Positions 45,016 to 53,761 of a stretch of DNA of 64,000 nt are shown here, piece by piece. Source of the DNA: an uncultured Acidobacteriota bacterium (GTDB lineage Bacteria > Acidobacteriota > Terriglobia > Terriglobales > Acidobacteriaceae); assembly GCA_903873705.1 (NCBI GenBank), contig CAIQPK010000031.1, forward strand, positions 28,875 through 92,874, read 5' to 3'. Position 1 is the first letter of the stretch, and the number at the start of each line of letters is the position of its first letter. The notes under the pieces are model-generated. The model did no database searches. It was not told where the DNA came from and saw only the letters and a program-made list of their open reading frames with translations. Both the position numbers and the translations under genes were made by a program.

Positions 45016-46863
45016 GTGCGTACCGCCCGTCTCCTCACCGTCATGCTCCTCTTGGCCGTCATCCCCTCGGCCGACCTTCGAGCCAAGGCGGTCACGGTAA
45101 AGCAACTTCCTCAGTCCTATCGTCAGTGGCTGGAGGAGGACGTCACCTACATCATTAGTCAGGCCGAGCGCAAAGAGTTTCTACGTCTGACCACTGACAA
45201 TGAACGGGAGAAATTCATCACCGCCTTCTGGGAAGCACGCAATCCCGACCCGCACTCCGAAATCAATTCCTACAAAGAGGAGCACTATCGCCGCCTCGCC
45301 TACGTCAAGAGCACGTTCGGGGATCCCCGCTACAACGATGGCTGGCGAACCGACATGGGCCGTGCCTACATCACGCTCGGCAAACCCAAGCAGACAGCGC
45401 GATTCCACGAAGGCATCGCTACGCGTCCCGTCGAAATCTGGTTCTACGAGTCACCCTCGCCGGCTCTTCCGCTTTATTTTAATCTGGTTTTCTACCGGCG
45501 ATCCTACGGCGAGGAATACACGTTCTATTCCCCCCGCGAAGACGGTCCCACACGCATTGTCACGAACGACATCCACGATGATCGTGCTGCTCTGCATACC
45601 ATCGACCAGAGCATGGGTGCAGAAGCCACGCATGCCATGGTGTCGCTACTGCCAGATGAACCCATCGATATCGACAACCCGCGTCCTACTATGGCCTCCG
45701 ATCTCCTGCTGGATGCGATCAGAAACCTTCCTGAGCAAAACCTAGAGAAGCAGCGCATCGCTGCTATTCGACACGCAAACGTTGAGCGCGTCACATCGAG
45801 CATTTTCACGGGCGCGAACGAAGCTGTATTGGATACGGCTGTGCTGCGCGACGACAAAGGCCGGCAGACCGTTCACTTCCTCTTGCGCAACCAGCGCCTT
45901 GATCCACGTCTCGTAGGGACTCTGCCTGACCAGAAAACGGGCTACAGCATGTCCCTGCAGACCCGTGTGATCACAGCATCAGGCAAGGCTATTTACCAGC
46001 AGCAGGACACCTTGCAGGGTCTCGTCTCAGAGGCTGGCGCTAAAGCGGCCAAAGATCGACTCTTCGCCGCCGAAGGCCGGCTCCCGGTCGTACCGGGTAG
46101 TTACGAAATCGAAACAACGTTGACCAACAATCTCACTCATGAGGCCACACGTACGCGCAAGCAGATCACGGTGACGGGAGTCCACCCCGAAAGCATTGGC
46201 ATGTCGGATCTGATCGCTTACGCCACGCCCGGTCCGGTAACTGACCCTGACGGCCAGTTACCGTTCACCATCACCAAGCTTCGCTTCACCCCCCGCGGGC
46301 CGCAGGCGGCGCAGATCCACATCGGCGAAAAACTCAATCTCGCCTATCAAATATGGTTCCCGCTGGCCGACGTGATGGGTGCGCCCGCAAGCACGCCAAA
46401 AATGGTTCATGTCCACTACCTGCTCGGATCTGTAGCCGGTTCAGCCGGCCGGCCCCCCCTTGAGGAAGATGAGGACGTAGAAGTCAAGAACCTCGATGCC
46501 GCGGGAAATCTCCTCACGGGCCGCACGCTGGACACTTCAAAGTTGGAGCAGGGTACCTATCGTCTGGTCGCCAAAGTTACCGAGCCCGGAACACCGCGCT
46601 CGGCGTTCGCCACCATGACCGTAAAGGTTTTGCCCCCTGAAGCCACCGTATCCATGTGGACAGCCTACGGCCCCGAAAGCCTCCATCCGCTTTGGAGTGA
46701 GGATGCGCAGCGTGGCGTTGCTGCAGAAGCCATGGGCAACAATGCTGAGGCAGAAGCCTGCTACCGGCGAGCCCTCGCACTCAAGCCTGACGCCACCGAT
46801 ATCCAAGCCCGTCTGGACGCAGTAATCAAGAAGGAATCCGTGCACAACACGGCCGCAAAGTAG
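45016..46863 (+). CDS. GWxTD-domain exported protein
   Basis: A 615-residue exported protein. The GTG at 45016 with GAGGT at 45004-45008 begins VRTARLLTVMLLLAVIPSAD, a signal peptide; the ATG 51 bases earlier lies in a terminator. The N-terminal part has the GWxTD domain: ERKEFLRLTTDNEREKFITA, FWEARNPDPHSEINSYKEEH and GWRTDMGRAYITLGKP, which define this family of unknown function. The middle region is beta-rich; the end resembles a single TPR unit (AMGNNAEAEACYRRALALKP). GWxTD proteins are widespread in Acidobacteria and related phyla; a periplasmic role is likely but the activity is unknown. Confidence 0.88.
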   Translation: MRTARLLTVMLLLAVIPSADLRAKAVTVKQLPQSYRQWLEEDVTYIISQAERKEFLRLTTDNEREKFITAFWEARNPDPHSEINSYKEEHYRRLAYVKSTFGDPRYNDGWRTDMGRAYITLGKPKQTARFHEGIATRPVEIWFYESPSPALPLYFNLVFYRRSYGEEYTFYSPREDGPTRIVTNDIHDDRAALHTIDQSMGAEATHAMVSLLPDEPIDIDNPRPTMASDLLLDAIRNLPEQNLEKQRIAAIRHANVERVTSSIFTGANEAVLDTAVLRDDKGRQTVHFLLRNQRLDPRLVGTLPDQKTGYSMSLQTRVITASGKAIYQQQDTLQGLVSEAGAKAAKDRLFAAEGRLPVVPGSYEIETTLTNNLTHEATRTRKQITVTGVHPESIGMSDLIAYATPGPVTDPDGQLPFTITKLRFTPRGPQAAQIHIGEKLNLAYQIWFPLADVMGAPASTPKMVHVHYLLGSVAGSAGRPPLEEDEDVEVKNLDAAGNLLTGRTLDTSKLEQGTYRLVAKVTEPGTPRSAFATMTVKVLPPEATVSMWTAYGPESLHPLWSEDAQRGVAAEAMGNNAEAEACYRRALALKPDATDIQARLDAVIKKESVHNTAAK

Positions 46864-46934
46864 CGGTCGACGCCCACCCTGCCGTAGGAACTCACCAGAA
46901 CTGCTCCCGGCGTGATTCAGTGGCACGCTCGTGT

Positions 46935-47507
46935 TTACTTGCGCGCAGCCTTCTTCGCCGGTGTCTTACTTTTGGTGGCGACTTTTTTTGCCACGGCCTT
47001 CTTCACGGTCGCACTCTTTTTAACCGCTTTCTTCACCGCGCTCTTGGTTGGCGCTTTCTTTACAGCAGCCTTCGCTGGAATTGCGGCCTTAACGGCAACC
47101 TTCTTCGGCTTCCGCTGCGCAGTGATTGCCGCAGTGATCTCAGCGTTCAGGTCGCCGATGCTCAAGGTCGTGGCTGATTTCCGCAAACGCTCCAGCCCGT
47201 AAAAAGCGCGCTTCTCAGCAGAGAAAACGTGCACGATGAAGTCAACGTAGTCCATCAGGACCCATTCGCCCTGGCGGCGGCCTTCAACTGAGTTGGGATA
47301 CACGCCAAACTCACGTTTTAGTCGGATCTCAATCTCGTCTGTGATCGCAACATTCTGCCGCTCATTCGTTCCATTGCAGATCAGGAAGTAGTCGGTGAGG
47401 CCGCTCTCACTTGGGTCGAGTGCGAGGATGCGTATGTCTTCGGCCTTCTTGTCCTCGCAGGCAGCAACGGCTGCGGCGAGAAGCTGATTCGTTTCGGTAC
47501 TTGGCAT
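46935..47507 (-). CDS. rsfS: ribosome silencing factor RsfS with histone-H1-like Lys/Ala tail
   Basis: A 190-residue protein. Residues about 1-125 are the RsfS/YbeB/Iojap domain, which binds L14 and blocks subunit joining under starvation: KKAEDIRILALDPSESGLTD, TDYFLICNGTNERQNVAITD, EGRRQGEWVLMDYVDFIVHV. The family normally stops near 110-130 residues; here about 60 further residues are almost only Lys, Ala, Val, Pro and Thr (KAAVKKAPTKSAVKKAVKK and similar), like bacterial histone-H1-like tails. The tail may bind rRNA or DNA. nadD follows on the same strand, the classic nadD-rsfS neighbourhood, though here rsfS is downstream. Confidence 0.92.
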   Translation of the reverse strand: MPSTETNQLLAAAVAACEDKKAEDIRILALDPSESGLTDYFLICNGTNERQNVAITDEIEIRLKREFGVYPNSVEGRRQGEWVLMDYVDFIVHVFSAEKRAFYGLERLRKSATTLSIGDLNAEITAAITAQRKPKKVAVKAAIPAKAAVKKAPTKSAVKKAVKKSATVKKAVAKKVATKSKTPAKKAARK

Positions 47508-47561
47508 GAGGTTCCTTGCTCCTTGCCTATGGTAGTCGCTGTGTGTGCTCAGGGCCAGTGC

Positions 47562-48200
47562 TTACTTGTGCTGAGACGCGCCCGGTGGGCCGTAAAGGTG
47601 CTTGTGCTGGATATAGGCGAGCACTTCCTCCGTCACCAGCCGTGAGCAATCAAGGCCGTGTTCGAGCCGCTCCCGCACTTCTGTGGCACTGGCCGGCTCG
47701 TGAACACCTTCCAGCAGGTGGACGCGCGCTCCCTGGTCGCTGCTCAGCGCTAGCGGAGCAAGCTCGTCCAGCGAGAATCCGGGGCGGCTGACGACGATCC
47801 ATTCAGCAACGGCCAGGAGCGCATCGGGATCGCGCCAGCGGCGAAGCTCCAAAAACGCGTCCGCTCCGACGATCACGAACAACGCAGAGTCGTTGCGCTC
47901 CTGCTTCAGCCGGCGAAGAGCATCGATCGTGTAGTTTGGCTGCCCATCCGCGCGCGGACTGTCAACGTCCGAACCCTCGAAACGGCTGTGGGTCAACTTA
48001 CTGGCGGCGTCGCACAGCAACCGAACCATGGTGAGACGGTCGGCGAAGCTGGCACTTGCTCCCTCCGGTTTGAATGGCTGCTGCGCCGCGGGAGCGAAGA
48101 GAACAACGTCGAGCGCGAAGCCTTCAGCGGCTGCGCGGGCAATCGCCAGGTGGCCTCGATGCGGCGGGTCGAAGGTGCCGCCAAAGAAGGCTACGCGCAT
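47562..48200 (-). CDS. nadD: nicotinate-nucleotide adenylyltransferase
   Basis: A 212-residue enzyme joining ATP and nicotinate mononucleotide in NAD synthesis. The nucleotidyltransferase motif FGGTFDPPHRGHLAIARAA contains the HxGH site. FVIVGADAFLELRRWRDPDA and the closing PASATEVRERL (in place of the usual ISSTxIR) are typical. It lies just upstream of rsfS on the same strand, 54 bp apart, as in many bacteria. Confidence 0.93.
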   Translation of the reverse strand: MRVAFFGGTFDPPHRGHLAIARAAAEGFALDVVLFAPAAQQPFKPEGASASFADRLTMVRLLCDAASKLTHSRFEGSDVDSPRADGQPNYTIDALRRLKQERNDSALFVIVGADAFLELRRWRDPDALLAVAEWIVVSRPGFSLDELAPLALSSDQGARVHLLEGVHEPASATEVRERLEHGLDCSRLVTEEVLAYIQHKHLYGPPGASQHK

Positions 48201-48260
48201 GGACCCAGCTGCATCGGGTTGAAGAAAACGGGTAGCGGCGGCACTGCCATACCTACGACT

Positions 48261-48812
48261 CTACTTCACACCGTTGGCCGGGTTCCACGTACCCTGCAGC
48301 TTCCTGACGTAGAGTATCTGGCCGATGTGGTAGGCGTTGTGCGTTCCGATATGAGCGATCGTGGACGCGTTTGCAGCCAACTCTGCTTCACTGGCGTGTT
48401 CTACCCAGTCCTCTATAGCGGTCATAACGTGGTCGAGACGCTGCACGGTACTGGTCCAGGCGGCGGTGTCGAAGCTGTTGAAGGTCTCATCGTTATTGCC
48501 ATCAAACGCTGCTGGCTTTGTGCCCTTCAACTTGGCGAGCGTCTGCTCGTTCCAGAAAACAAGGTGATTGGCGAGCTGCCCAATCGAATGCTCGCCGGTC
48601 TTGCCTACCGCTTCGGCTGGAATCCAGATCGCCTGATCCGATGTGAGGCCAGCGACGGCGGTATTTGCCGGAACAAACCACTCCGCTTTGTTCTGCGTGG
48701 AGCGCAGCTGCTCCAGCAATATGGAGCGAAGCGTCGCGGGCTTCGGCGCGGGCGCTTGGGCAAAGGCGGAAAAACTGAGGGCGAGAACGAGGCAAAGAGT
48801 CAGGCGGCGCAT
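48261..48812 (-). CDS. exported DinB-like four-helix protein
   Basis: A 183-residue protein. The start at 48812 gives a signal peptide (MRRLTLCLVLALSFSAFAQA); a longer frame to 48878 adds an unlikely leader. The mature part resembles the DinB/DUF664 four-helix bundle with a possible metal site of His residues: GEHSIGQLANHLVFWNEQ and ANASTIAHIGTHNAYHIGQI (HxxxH). Most DinB proteins are cytosolic; a secreted form is less common but known in Acidobacteria and Bacteroidetes. Function is unknown; thiol-dependent transferase activity is conceivable by family. Confidence 0.75.
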   Translation of the reverse strand: MRRLTLCLVLALSFSAFAQAPAPKPATLRSILLEQLRSTQNKAEWFVPANTAVAGLTSDQAIWIPAEAVGKTGEHSIGQLANHLVFWNEQTLAKLKGTKPAAFDGNNDETFNSFDTAAWTSTVQRLDHVMTAIEDWVEHASEAELAANASTIAHIGTHNAYHIGQILYVRKLQGTWNPANGVK

Positions 48813-48965
48813 GCTCGGAATTGTAGCCTGCTTGCTGGGCATCTTGGCTGAAATGACGTAAGGCGGCGAGCTACGCAAGACGTTTCACCCCACTTTTCCG
48901 GGCTTCCGAACGCCAGAAACCGGAGACCGTCACATAACGCGGTCCCCGGCCTGATGATCTGCTGC

Positions 48966-49733
48966 CTAGCGATGGAAACGGAAGCCGCCGCCACGATAGC
49001 CGCGAAAGCCGCCGAAGTAGCCGAAACCTATGCCGAAACCGTAAGGGTAGGACGCATACGGATAGCCGTATAACCCGTAGGGATAGCCGCCATACGGATA
49101 GTAGCCCCCGGTGTAGACGGGGCCGTCACCGTAATAGCCAGCGCTCTCGCGCCAGCGCGGTTCAGCGCCCGGCAGCAAATCGGCGCGGGCCTGGTCGCGT
49201 TCCGTTTTTACGGGCCGTGCATTGCCGCTGAGAGAAAGCTCCTCCCGCTCACGGATGGAGATGCTGTTGCGATCATCCACGTGCCGGAAGGCGTCGGCTT
49301 CGCCGTGCAAGACGCGCACGGTGTTGGTGCTGGCGTTGAACGTGTAGAAGCCGTCCTTCAATAGGGCAATCTGGCCACCGGGAAGGTCGACCAGAATTTC
49401 GTTGTGTTCAGGATGGTCAAGCGCCAGGTTGGCTATGCCTCGGTCAAGCCGAAGCTCGGTGCGGTCGGCGTCAGCAGCCACCACGGTAACGGGATTGCCG
49501 GCCAAGGACCGGACGACGATGCCTCGTGCCGGACGCGTGGTGCTGACCTGCGGCATGCGGCGGTTGATGGAACGCGGCGGAGGACCGAAGCTGGGTTGTG
49601 CGGGAGCAGAGCGCTGGATCGGAGCGGGTTCTGTCTGGACATAGCTATCCTGGCCGGACGTGATCGCAGTCTGCGTGAAGGCAGCCACGGGCAGCGTCGC
49701 CAGGGCGATAAGGAGCGTAAAGGACCTGGACAT
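48966..49733 (-). CDS. exported FecR-like protein with Tyr/Gly-rich tail
   Basis: A 255-residue exported protein. It has a signal peptide (MSRSFTLLIALATLPVAAFT), a Pro-rich linker, a central part resembling a FecR-type domain (VVADADRTELRLDRGIANLA, PGGQIALLKDGFYTFNAST, VRVLHGEADAF) and a C-terminal tail of about 50 residues made of Tyr, Gly, Pro and Phe (GGYYPYGGYPYGLYGYPYAS and onward). The tail could be a low-complexity surface or cell-wall interaction segment. The start at 49733 is preferred over 49844 because the signal peptide begins there. Confidence 0.65.
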   Translation of the reverse strand: MSRSFTLLIALATLPVAAFTQTAITSGQDSYVQTEPAPIQRSAPAQPSFGPPPRSINRRMPQVSTTRPARGIVVRSLAGNPVTVVAADADRTELRLDRGIANLALDHPEHNEILVDLPGGQIALLKDGFYTFNASTNTVRVLHGEADAFRHVDDRNSISIREREELSLSGNARPVKTERDQARADLLPGAEPRWRESAGYYGDGPVYTGGYYPYGGYPYGLYGYPYASYPYGFGIGFGYFGGFRGYRGGGFRFHR

Positions 49734-50381
49734 CGGGATAAAACCTCGTGGCGGTATAGATGCCGGTCGCGGCAAAATGTTGCGGTGGGGCGTCCGCACC
49801 CCCGGGCGATACCTGAAGGTGTAACTGTGGATGACAAAGGGCAAAGTATCGGGATACGTGTGTCCATTCTTCCACGCTGAACGTTTACGGCCCCGCGCTC
49901 GCTCGTAATCAAGTGCTATTAACAGGATAGCGAGATCAAAGAATTACTATGCCAACTTTTTGGATGAGAAATAGCCAGTGCTGGCGAGGGTCTTGCGAGT
50001 TTTGCAGAGGTAAGGGGGCTTGACAGTTTTTGTTGCCCACGGCGACCACGGAAAGATTGGAAGGCCCAGGCAAACTTCAGCAATCGAGAAAGGGCGCCGC
50101 CGACAAGGATGACCAAGCAGATGCTCTGGCGGGAAATCTACTGTTTTAGATGGGTGTAGAGGCTTAGCCGGAAAAAGGCGGACGAAAAACTCGCGTCGTG
50201 GCGGGATAGGTTTGCAAGTCATTGAAAGTGGGAAGCGCCTATCGTGGCGCGATAAAAACGCCCGTCATTATTGACGATTTGATGTAAATGAGTACATGAC
50301 AGGCCCGCCCGCATGTGCTTAAATTCACACATCGTTTCCCACTAGAGACAGCGCATTTATGGGGCCGCCGAGGTAAGGGTC
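49734..50381. other. 648-bp intergenic region with short inverted repeats
   Basis: No credible gene. Two adjacent inverted repeats lie near the right end: TATCG (50240-50244)/CGATA (50250-50254) and CGTCA (50263-50267)/TGACG (50272-50276), about 110-140 bases before the phosphoesterase start, where operators would be expected. The remainder looks non-coding; a TTGACA at 50020-50025 has no partner -10 that I can recognise. Confidence 0.4.
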
Positions 50382-51704
50382 ATGTCATTCGTTCGCGGGA
50401 GAAGCTTTCTCGTGTTGGTATTTTTCTTAATTTTGGGATGCGGGTCGGGTATTCAGCCGGTTAGCGGTCTGGGATCGACGACCACCGTAGCCAGTAGCCC
50501 CATCAGCCCAGTGTCCACCCCGGTTTCCACGGCGCCTTCTAGCGTGCCAAGCCCGATTCAACACATTGTCGTGATCATGCAGGAAAACCGGACGTTCGAT
50601 AACCTCTTCAACGGATTTCCAGGGGCGGACTCGGCACAGAGCGGTATGGATGGGAACGTGTCGGTGCCACTGGTGCCGTTCTCCCTGGCCGGGAGCCCGG
50701 ATTTCGGCCACGGTCACGTCGGGTGGTGGCGCGAGTGGAACCATGGCAAGATGGATGGCTTCGGCGCACAGGCTGGACCCCTGGTCTACTCGTACACCCA
50801 GAAGAGCGATATCTTGCCCTATTGGCAACTGGCAGAGCGGTTCACGCTGGGCGACCGCATGTTTCAATCGAACACGGGACCGAGCTTCGTGGCGCACCAG
50901 TACATGATTGCCGGGCAGTCCGGGCATTCGTCTGAAAACCCCAGTACGGGACCGTGGGGATGTGATGCCCCGCCAGGAACGACTGTTCCCTTGATCGGAC
51001 CGAATGGCACAGATCTGCCGGGCGTATTTCCGTGCTTTGACTACCAGACGATGGCGGACCTTCTCGATGCGAAAGGGCTGACGTGGAAATACTATGCCCC
51101 GGGCAGCACCGAGTTTTTTTACATCATTTCGGCTTTCCAAGCGATCCGGCACATACGCTACGGGCAGGATTGGAAGGATAACGTCATCTCACCTGAAACG
51201 CAGGTGTTGACCGATATACACAACGGGCAGTTGGCGCAGGTGACATGGATTGTGCCGACGTTCAATAATTCAGACCACCCGGGTGGGGCGGCGTACGGAC
51301 CGGAGTGGGTGGCGTCGATTGTGAATGCCATTGGCGAAAGTCCGTTGTGGAACACGACGGCAATCTTTGTCTCCTGGGATGATTGGGGAGGCGAGTATGA
51401 CCATGTGCCGCCGCCGCAGGTGGATGGGGAGGGTCTGGGGTTCCGGGTGCCGGTGATCGTGATCTCACCGTATGCCAAGCGGGGATATGTGTCGCATGTA
51501 CAGCATGAATCTGGGAGCATGCTGAGGTATATGGAGGCGATCTATGGGTTGCCGAGCCTGGGGACACGGGACGCCGTGTCGGACGACTTCAGTGACTGCT
51601 TCTACTACACGCAGGCGCCGACGCCGTATAGCCACGTGCTGACAGCACATTCGACGGAGTGGCTGCTGCGGCAGAAGCCTTCCGGTCCTCCGGATGATGA
51701 CTAG
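50382..51704 (+). CDS. exported alkaline phosphatase-like phosphoesterase (phospholipase C / acid phosphatase AcpA family)
   Basis: A 440-residue exported protein with a lipoprotein-type signal ([15 protein letters not shown]; lipobox ending at Cys20). The mature part opens with the family hallmark [20 protein letters not shown], the metal-binding and nucleophile region of PF04185 phosphoesterases; [19 protein letters not shown] and [19 protein letters not shown] supply the other metal ligands. Members hydrolyse phospholipids or phosphomonoesters. GTAAGG upstream serves the ATG. The following small membrane protein begins right after its stop, so the two may be one transcript. Confidence 0.88.
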   Translation: MSFVRGRSFLVLVFFLILGCGSGIQPVSGLGSTTTVASSPISPVSTPVSTAPSSVPSPIQHIVVIMQENRTFDNLFNGFPGADSAQSGMDGNVSVPLVPFSLAGSPDFGHGHVGWWREWNHGKMDGFGAQAGPLVYSYTQKSDILPYWQLAERFTLGDRMFQSNTGPSFVAHQYMIAGQSGHSSENPSTGPWGCDAPPGTTVPLIGPNGTDLPGVFPCFDYQTMADLLDAKGLTWKYYAPGSTEFFYIISAFQAIRHIRYGQDWKDNVISPETQVLTDIHNGQLAQVTWIVPTFNNSDHPGGAAYGPEWVASIVNAIGESPLWNTTAIFVSWDDWGGEYDHVPPPQVDGEGLGFRVPVIVISPYAKRGYVSHVQHESGSMLRYMEAIYGLPSLGTRDAVSDDFSDCFYYTQAPTPYSHVLTAHSTEWLLRQKPSGPPDDD

Positions 51705-51710
51705 TTGGCG

Positions 51711-52337
51711 ATGACATCAGCGGCGGTCAATAACGCGTTGTGGGGCGTGAGCCTGGTGCTGCAGCTGGGACTGTTGGCGCTGGTGGTTTCGCGTGGGCTG
51801 GCGCGCCGCGTGGTGAGCTTTACGGTGTTGGTGGCTTTCTATCCGGTGCGGTCGCTGGTGCTGTTCGCGCTGGGCGGAAGGCTTGCGCCGGCGAGTTATG
51901 TGCAGGTTTACGATGCGCTGGCGGTTTTGGGTTTGGTGTTGCAGCTGGCCGTTGCGGCTCAAATTTGTGCGAAGTTGGTGCGGCTGAGGTGGGGGTGGTG
52001 GGGTGCGGTGGCGGTTGTGGTGGGGGCCTGGGTGTCAAGTGTGGGGGTTGTGGCGGTGGCGGGGCGGTCGCCGGTGCCGGTGGACCGGATGGAGGCGTTC
52101 TGCAGTGGGGTGATGGTGCTGCTGTGCGGGTGGGCGTGGATGGGTGGGGCGCCGCGGGTGGTGAGGGTGATTGTGGCGGGGCTGGCGGCTTATGGCGTGG
52201 TCGACCTGGTGGCGAGTGTGGGGAAGGCGGTGGCGGCGGCGCATCGGGACGCACGGGGGTTTGCGGGCTGGGCTTATGCGAGCTCGGTGGTGTACATCGC
52301 CGTGGTGGTGTTATGGATGGTGGCGCTGCGCGACTAG
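51711..52337 (+). CDS. hypothetical membrane protein
   Basis: A 208-residue polytopic protein with about six hydrophobic segments (LVLQLGLLALVVSRGLARRV, VLVAFYPVRSLVLFALGG, ALAVLGLVLQLAVAAQICAKL and others) and no recognised domain. Starting at ATG 51711 (a TTG at 51705 is an alternative), it follows the phosphoesterase by 6 bases. Codons end mostly in G (CTG, GTG, GCG), unlike the C-ending codons of most plus-strand genes in the window. Its last 4 bases overlap the convergent DUF3606 gene. Confidence 0.65.
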   Translation: MTSAAVNNALWGVSLVLQLGLLALVVSRGLARRVVSFTVLVAFYPVRSLVLFALGGRLAPASYVQVYDALAVLGLVLQLAVAAQICAKLVRLRWGWWGAVAVVVGAWVSSVGVVAVAGRSPVPVDRMEAFCSGVMVLLCGWAWMGGAPRVVRVIVAGLAAYGVVDLVASVGKAVAAAHRDARGFAGWAYASSVVYIAVVVLWMVALRD

Positions 52338-52615
52338 TGCTTGAGCGCGGCGCGGACCTTGTCTACGTGGGTTCCGTGGGTGCGGATGGCTTCGTGGAGC
52401 TGCTCGCCGGAGACGTGGAACTCGTGGGACCAGTAGGCGATGTCGGAGGCCATTTTGGGGTTGATCTCTTTGGGGTCGTGGGGGCCTTTGACGTGGGGAC
52501 CCTTGTGGCGGTCGTGCTCGGGATCGTGGATGATCTCGGCTGAGGCGAGGATCGGGTCTTTGGGGTCGGGGATTACTTCGACGGGGCGGTTGCCGTTGTG
52601 GTCTTTGTGGGACAT
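52334..52615 (-). CDS. DUF3606-family small protein
   Basis: A 93-residue protein. The C-terminal half matches DUF3606: EINPKMASDIAYWSHEFHVS followed by GEQLHEAIRTHGTHVDKVRA, the helix-turn-helix-like unit repeated in many alphaproteobacteria and acidobacteria. The N-terminal half is His/Asp/Pro-rich (HDPEHDRHKGPHVKGPHDP) and may bind metal, though this is only a reading of composition. Function unknown. It converges with the membrane-protein gene, overlapping by 4 bases. Confidence 0.75.
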   Translation of the reverse strand: MSHKDHNGNRPVEVIPDPKDPILASAEIIHDPEHDRHKGPHVKGPHDPKEINPKMASDIAYWSHEFHVSGEQLHEAIRTHGTHVDKVRAALKH

Positions 52616-52680
52616 GGTTGTTGCCTTCTTTCCGGTATCAACTCTGTTTGATGACAGCTGGGTGGCGGGGGGTGCCCACC

Positions 52681-52726
52681 CCAGACCTGGTCTGCAAAGT
52701 CTCAGATTCTAATGGGCGTGGTCTGG
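52681..52726 (+). repeat. 46-bp dispersed repeat, copy 2
   Basis: Bounded by inverted ends CCAGACC (52681-52687) and GGTCTGG (52720-52726). It matches copy 1 (13774-13819, minus strand) at 38 of 46 positions with no gap. A C-rich stretch precedes it, as a C-tract precedes copy 1 when read on its own strand. Confidence 0.7.
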
Positions 52727-52762
52727 GGAGATGTCTGCTCCTTTCAGGGGTGAAATGGAAAT

Positions 52763-52781
52763 GCCCGGCGGGTGGCCGGGC
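52763..52781. terminator. small GCCCGG hairpin
   Basis: GCCCGG (52763-52768) / CCGGGC (52776-52781) with a 7-base loop. No T-run follows. It could act as a terminator for the minus-strand DUF3606 leader region or be part of the local repeat. The surrounding gap 52616-52879 holds this hairpin and the 46-bp repeat and no gene. Confidence 0.35.
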
Positions 52782-52879
52782 GGTTCTGGTGCTGTCTTCA
52801 GTGTACTAGGGTGTCAAGGGTTTTGGGGTGTGCGTGGGGTCACGGACTGGGGGGTTGGGGGAGGAGTAGGCTGGCGGGC

Positions 52880-53515
52880 ATGAGCGCTGAGACGATTGCG
52901 GTTTGGGCTACGGGGGTGTCGGCGGCTTCGACCGTGGTGACGGCGGTGGCGGCTTGCGCGGCGGCATACATCTAGAGCATTTTCCCTGTTGCTGGGTATC
53001 CCGATAAGGGTGTGCGGTGGCGTTTTCATTAGAGAAAACGCCCATCGGGGTTGAGTCCCTGCACCACACCCACAGGGAAATGCTCCATCGCGGGCAGGCG
53101 CGGGAGATGGAGACGCAGTCGCGGCTGCTGACGAAGTCAGTGGAGGGGTCGAATCTGCTGCGGCTGATTGTGGATGTGCTGGACGAGGATGCCCGGCACG
53201 GGGCTCGGAAACGGATCATGATGCTGTGGAACGAGCGGGTGCCGCTGGCGGAGTGGACGGAAGCTGACCGGAGGGATGGGGAGCGGGTTATCCGGACGTT
53301 TGATTTGATGGGGTTGATGGTGAAGCGCGAGTTGCTGGACTGGTTACCGAAAATGGGACCTGGTGCTGGAGACGTGGGGCGTGAGCGTGATGCAAATGCA
53401 CGCGGCGGTGGCGGCGCTGCTGGCGGAGTTTCGGGAGAAGAATGGGGAGGGGTATATGAGGAATTTTGATTGGCTGGAGGGTGAGGCGCGCGAACCTCGC
53501 GGAAGGGTCCGCTGA
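52880..53515 (+). pseudogene. decayed membrane-protein gene, broken by a palindromic element and a frameshift
   Basis: An N-terminal fragment (52880-52975) reads MSAETIAVWATGVSAASTVV with a hydrophobic helix, then meets TAG exactly where a 111-bp palindromic element begins. Beyond it a second reading frame continues as QAREMETQSRLLTKSVEGSN and LLRLIVDVLDEDARHGARKR to LLDWLPK at 53350. There an A-run (53350-53353) shifts the frame: the continuation LVLETWGVSVMQMHAAVAAL and FDWLEGEAREPRGRVR lies one frame over, ending at TGA 53513. Together this looks like a single ancestral protein of about 175 residues, of a family with an N-terminal helix and a soluble helical domain that I cannot name. No part appears functional. 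Confidence 0.7.
52975..53085. mobile_element. 111-bp palindromic insertion (MITE-like or large REP-like element)
   Basis: Terminal inverted repeats GAGCATTTTCCCTGT (52975-52989) / ACAGGGAAATGCTC (53072-53085) differ by one base; a perfect central hairpin GGCGTTTTC (53019-53027) / GAAAACGCC (53034-53042) with loop ATTAGA completes a cruciform shape. CATC occurs on both sides (52969-52972 and 53086-53089), a possible short target duplication. There is no room for a transposase, so movement would depend on an enzyme in trans. Confidence 0.6.
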
Positions 53516-53695
53516 CGGGTGCGAACTGCTGAAACGCTGACCATACAGTAAGAGCCTAGTCCACGCAGGCCTGGAGTCTCGTGGGGGCTAATTGGGTCGG
53601 GGGATGGGGAGCCAGTTGAGTTGCCAAGATGTTGGGTTCTTGCGTGCCATGAACTGAGAGCACTGAGAAAAGCGCTTCACTACAGCATCCCTTTC

Positions 53696-53713
53696 ATGAG
53701 AATATCCTCTCAT
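53696..53713. promoter_or_regulatory. inverted repeat upstream of the NACHT gene
   Basis: ATGAGA (53696-53701) / TCTCAT (53708-53713) with a 6-base gap, about 50 bases before the chosen ATG. A possible operator. The G+C-poor composition of the NACHT gene begins just before this point (from about 53640). Confidence 0.3.
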
Positions 53714-53761
53714 TCAACACCTCAAATAATTCCCAATGCCAAGACGCGGAGATTCATAAAT

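Noticed and set aside
49947..50222. 91-codon minus-strand frame in the intergenic region
   Set aside because: No ribosome-binding site, no recognisable sequence, mixed composition; probably chance.
51740..52543. Gly-rich 267-codon frame overlapping the membrane protein and DUF3606 gene
   Set aside because: Composition (Gly-Gly-Val-Cys runs) reflects G-rich DNA; it overlaps two better genes.
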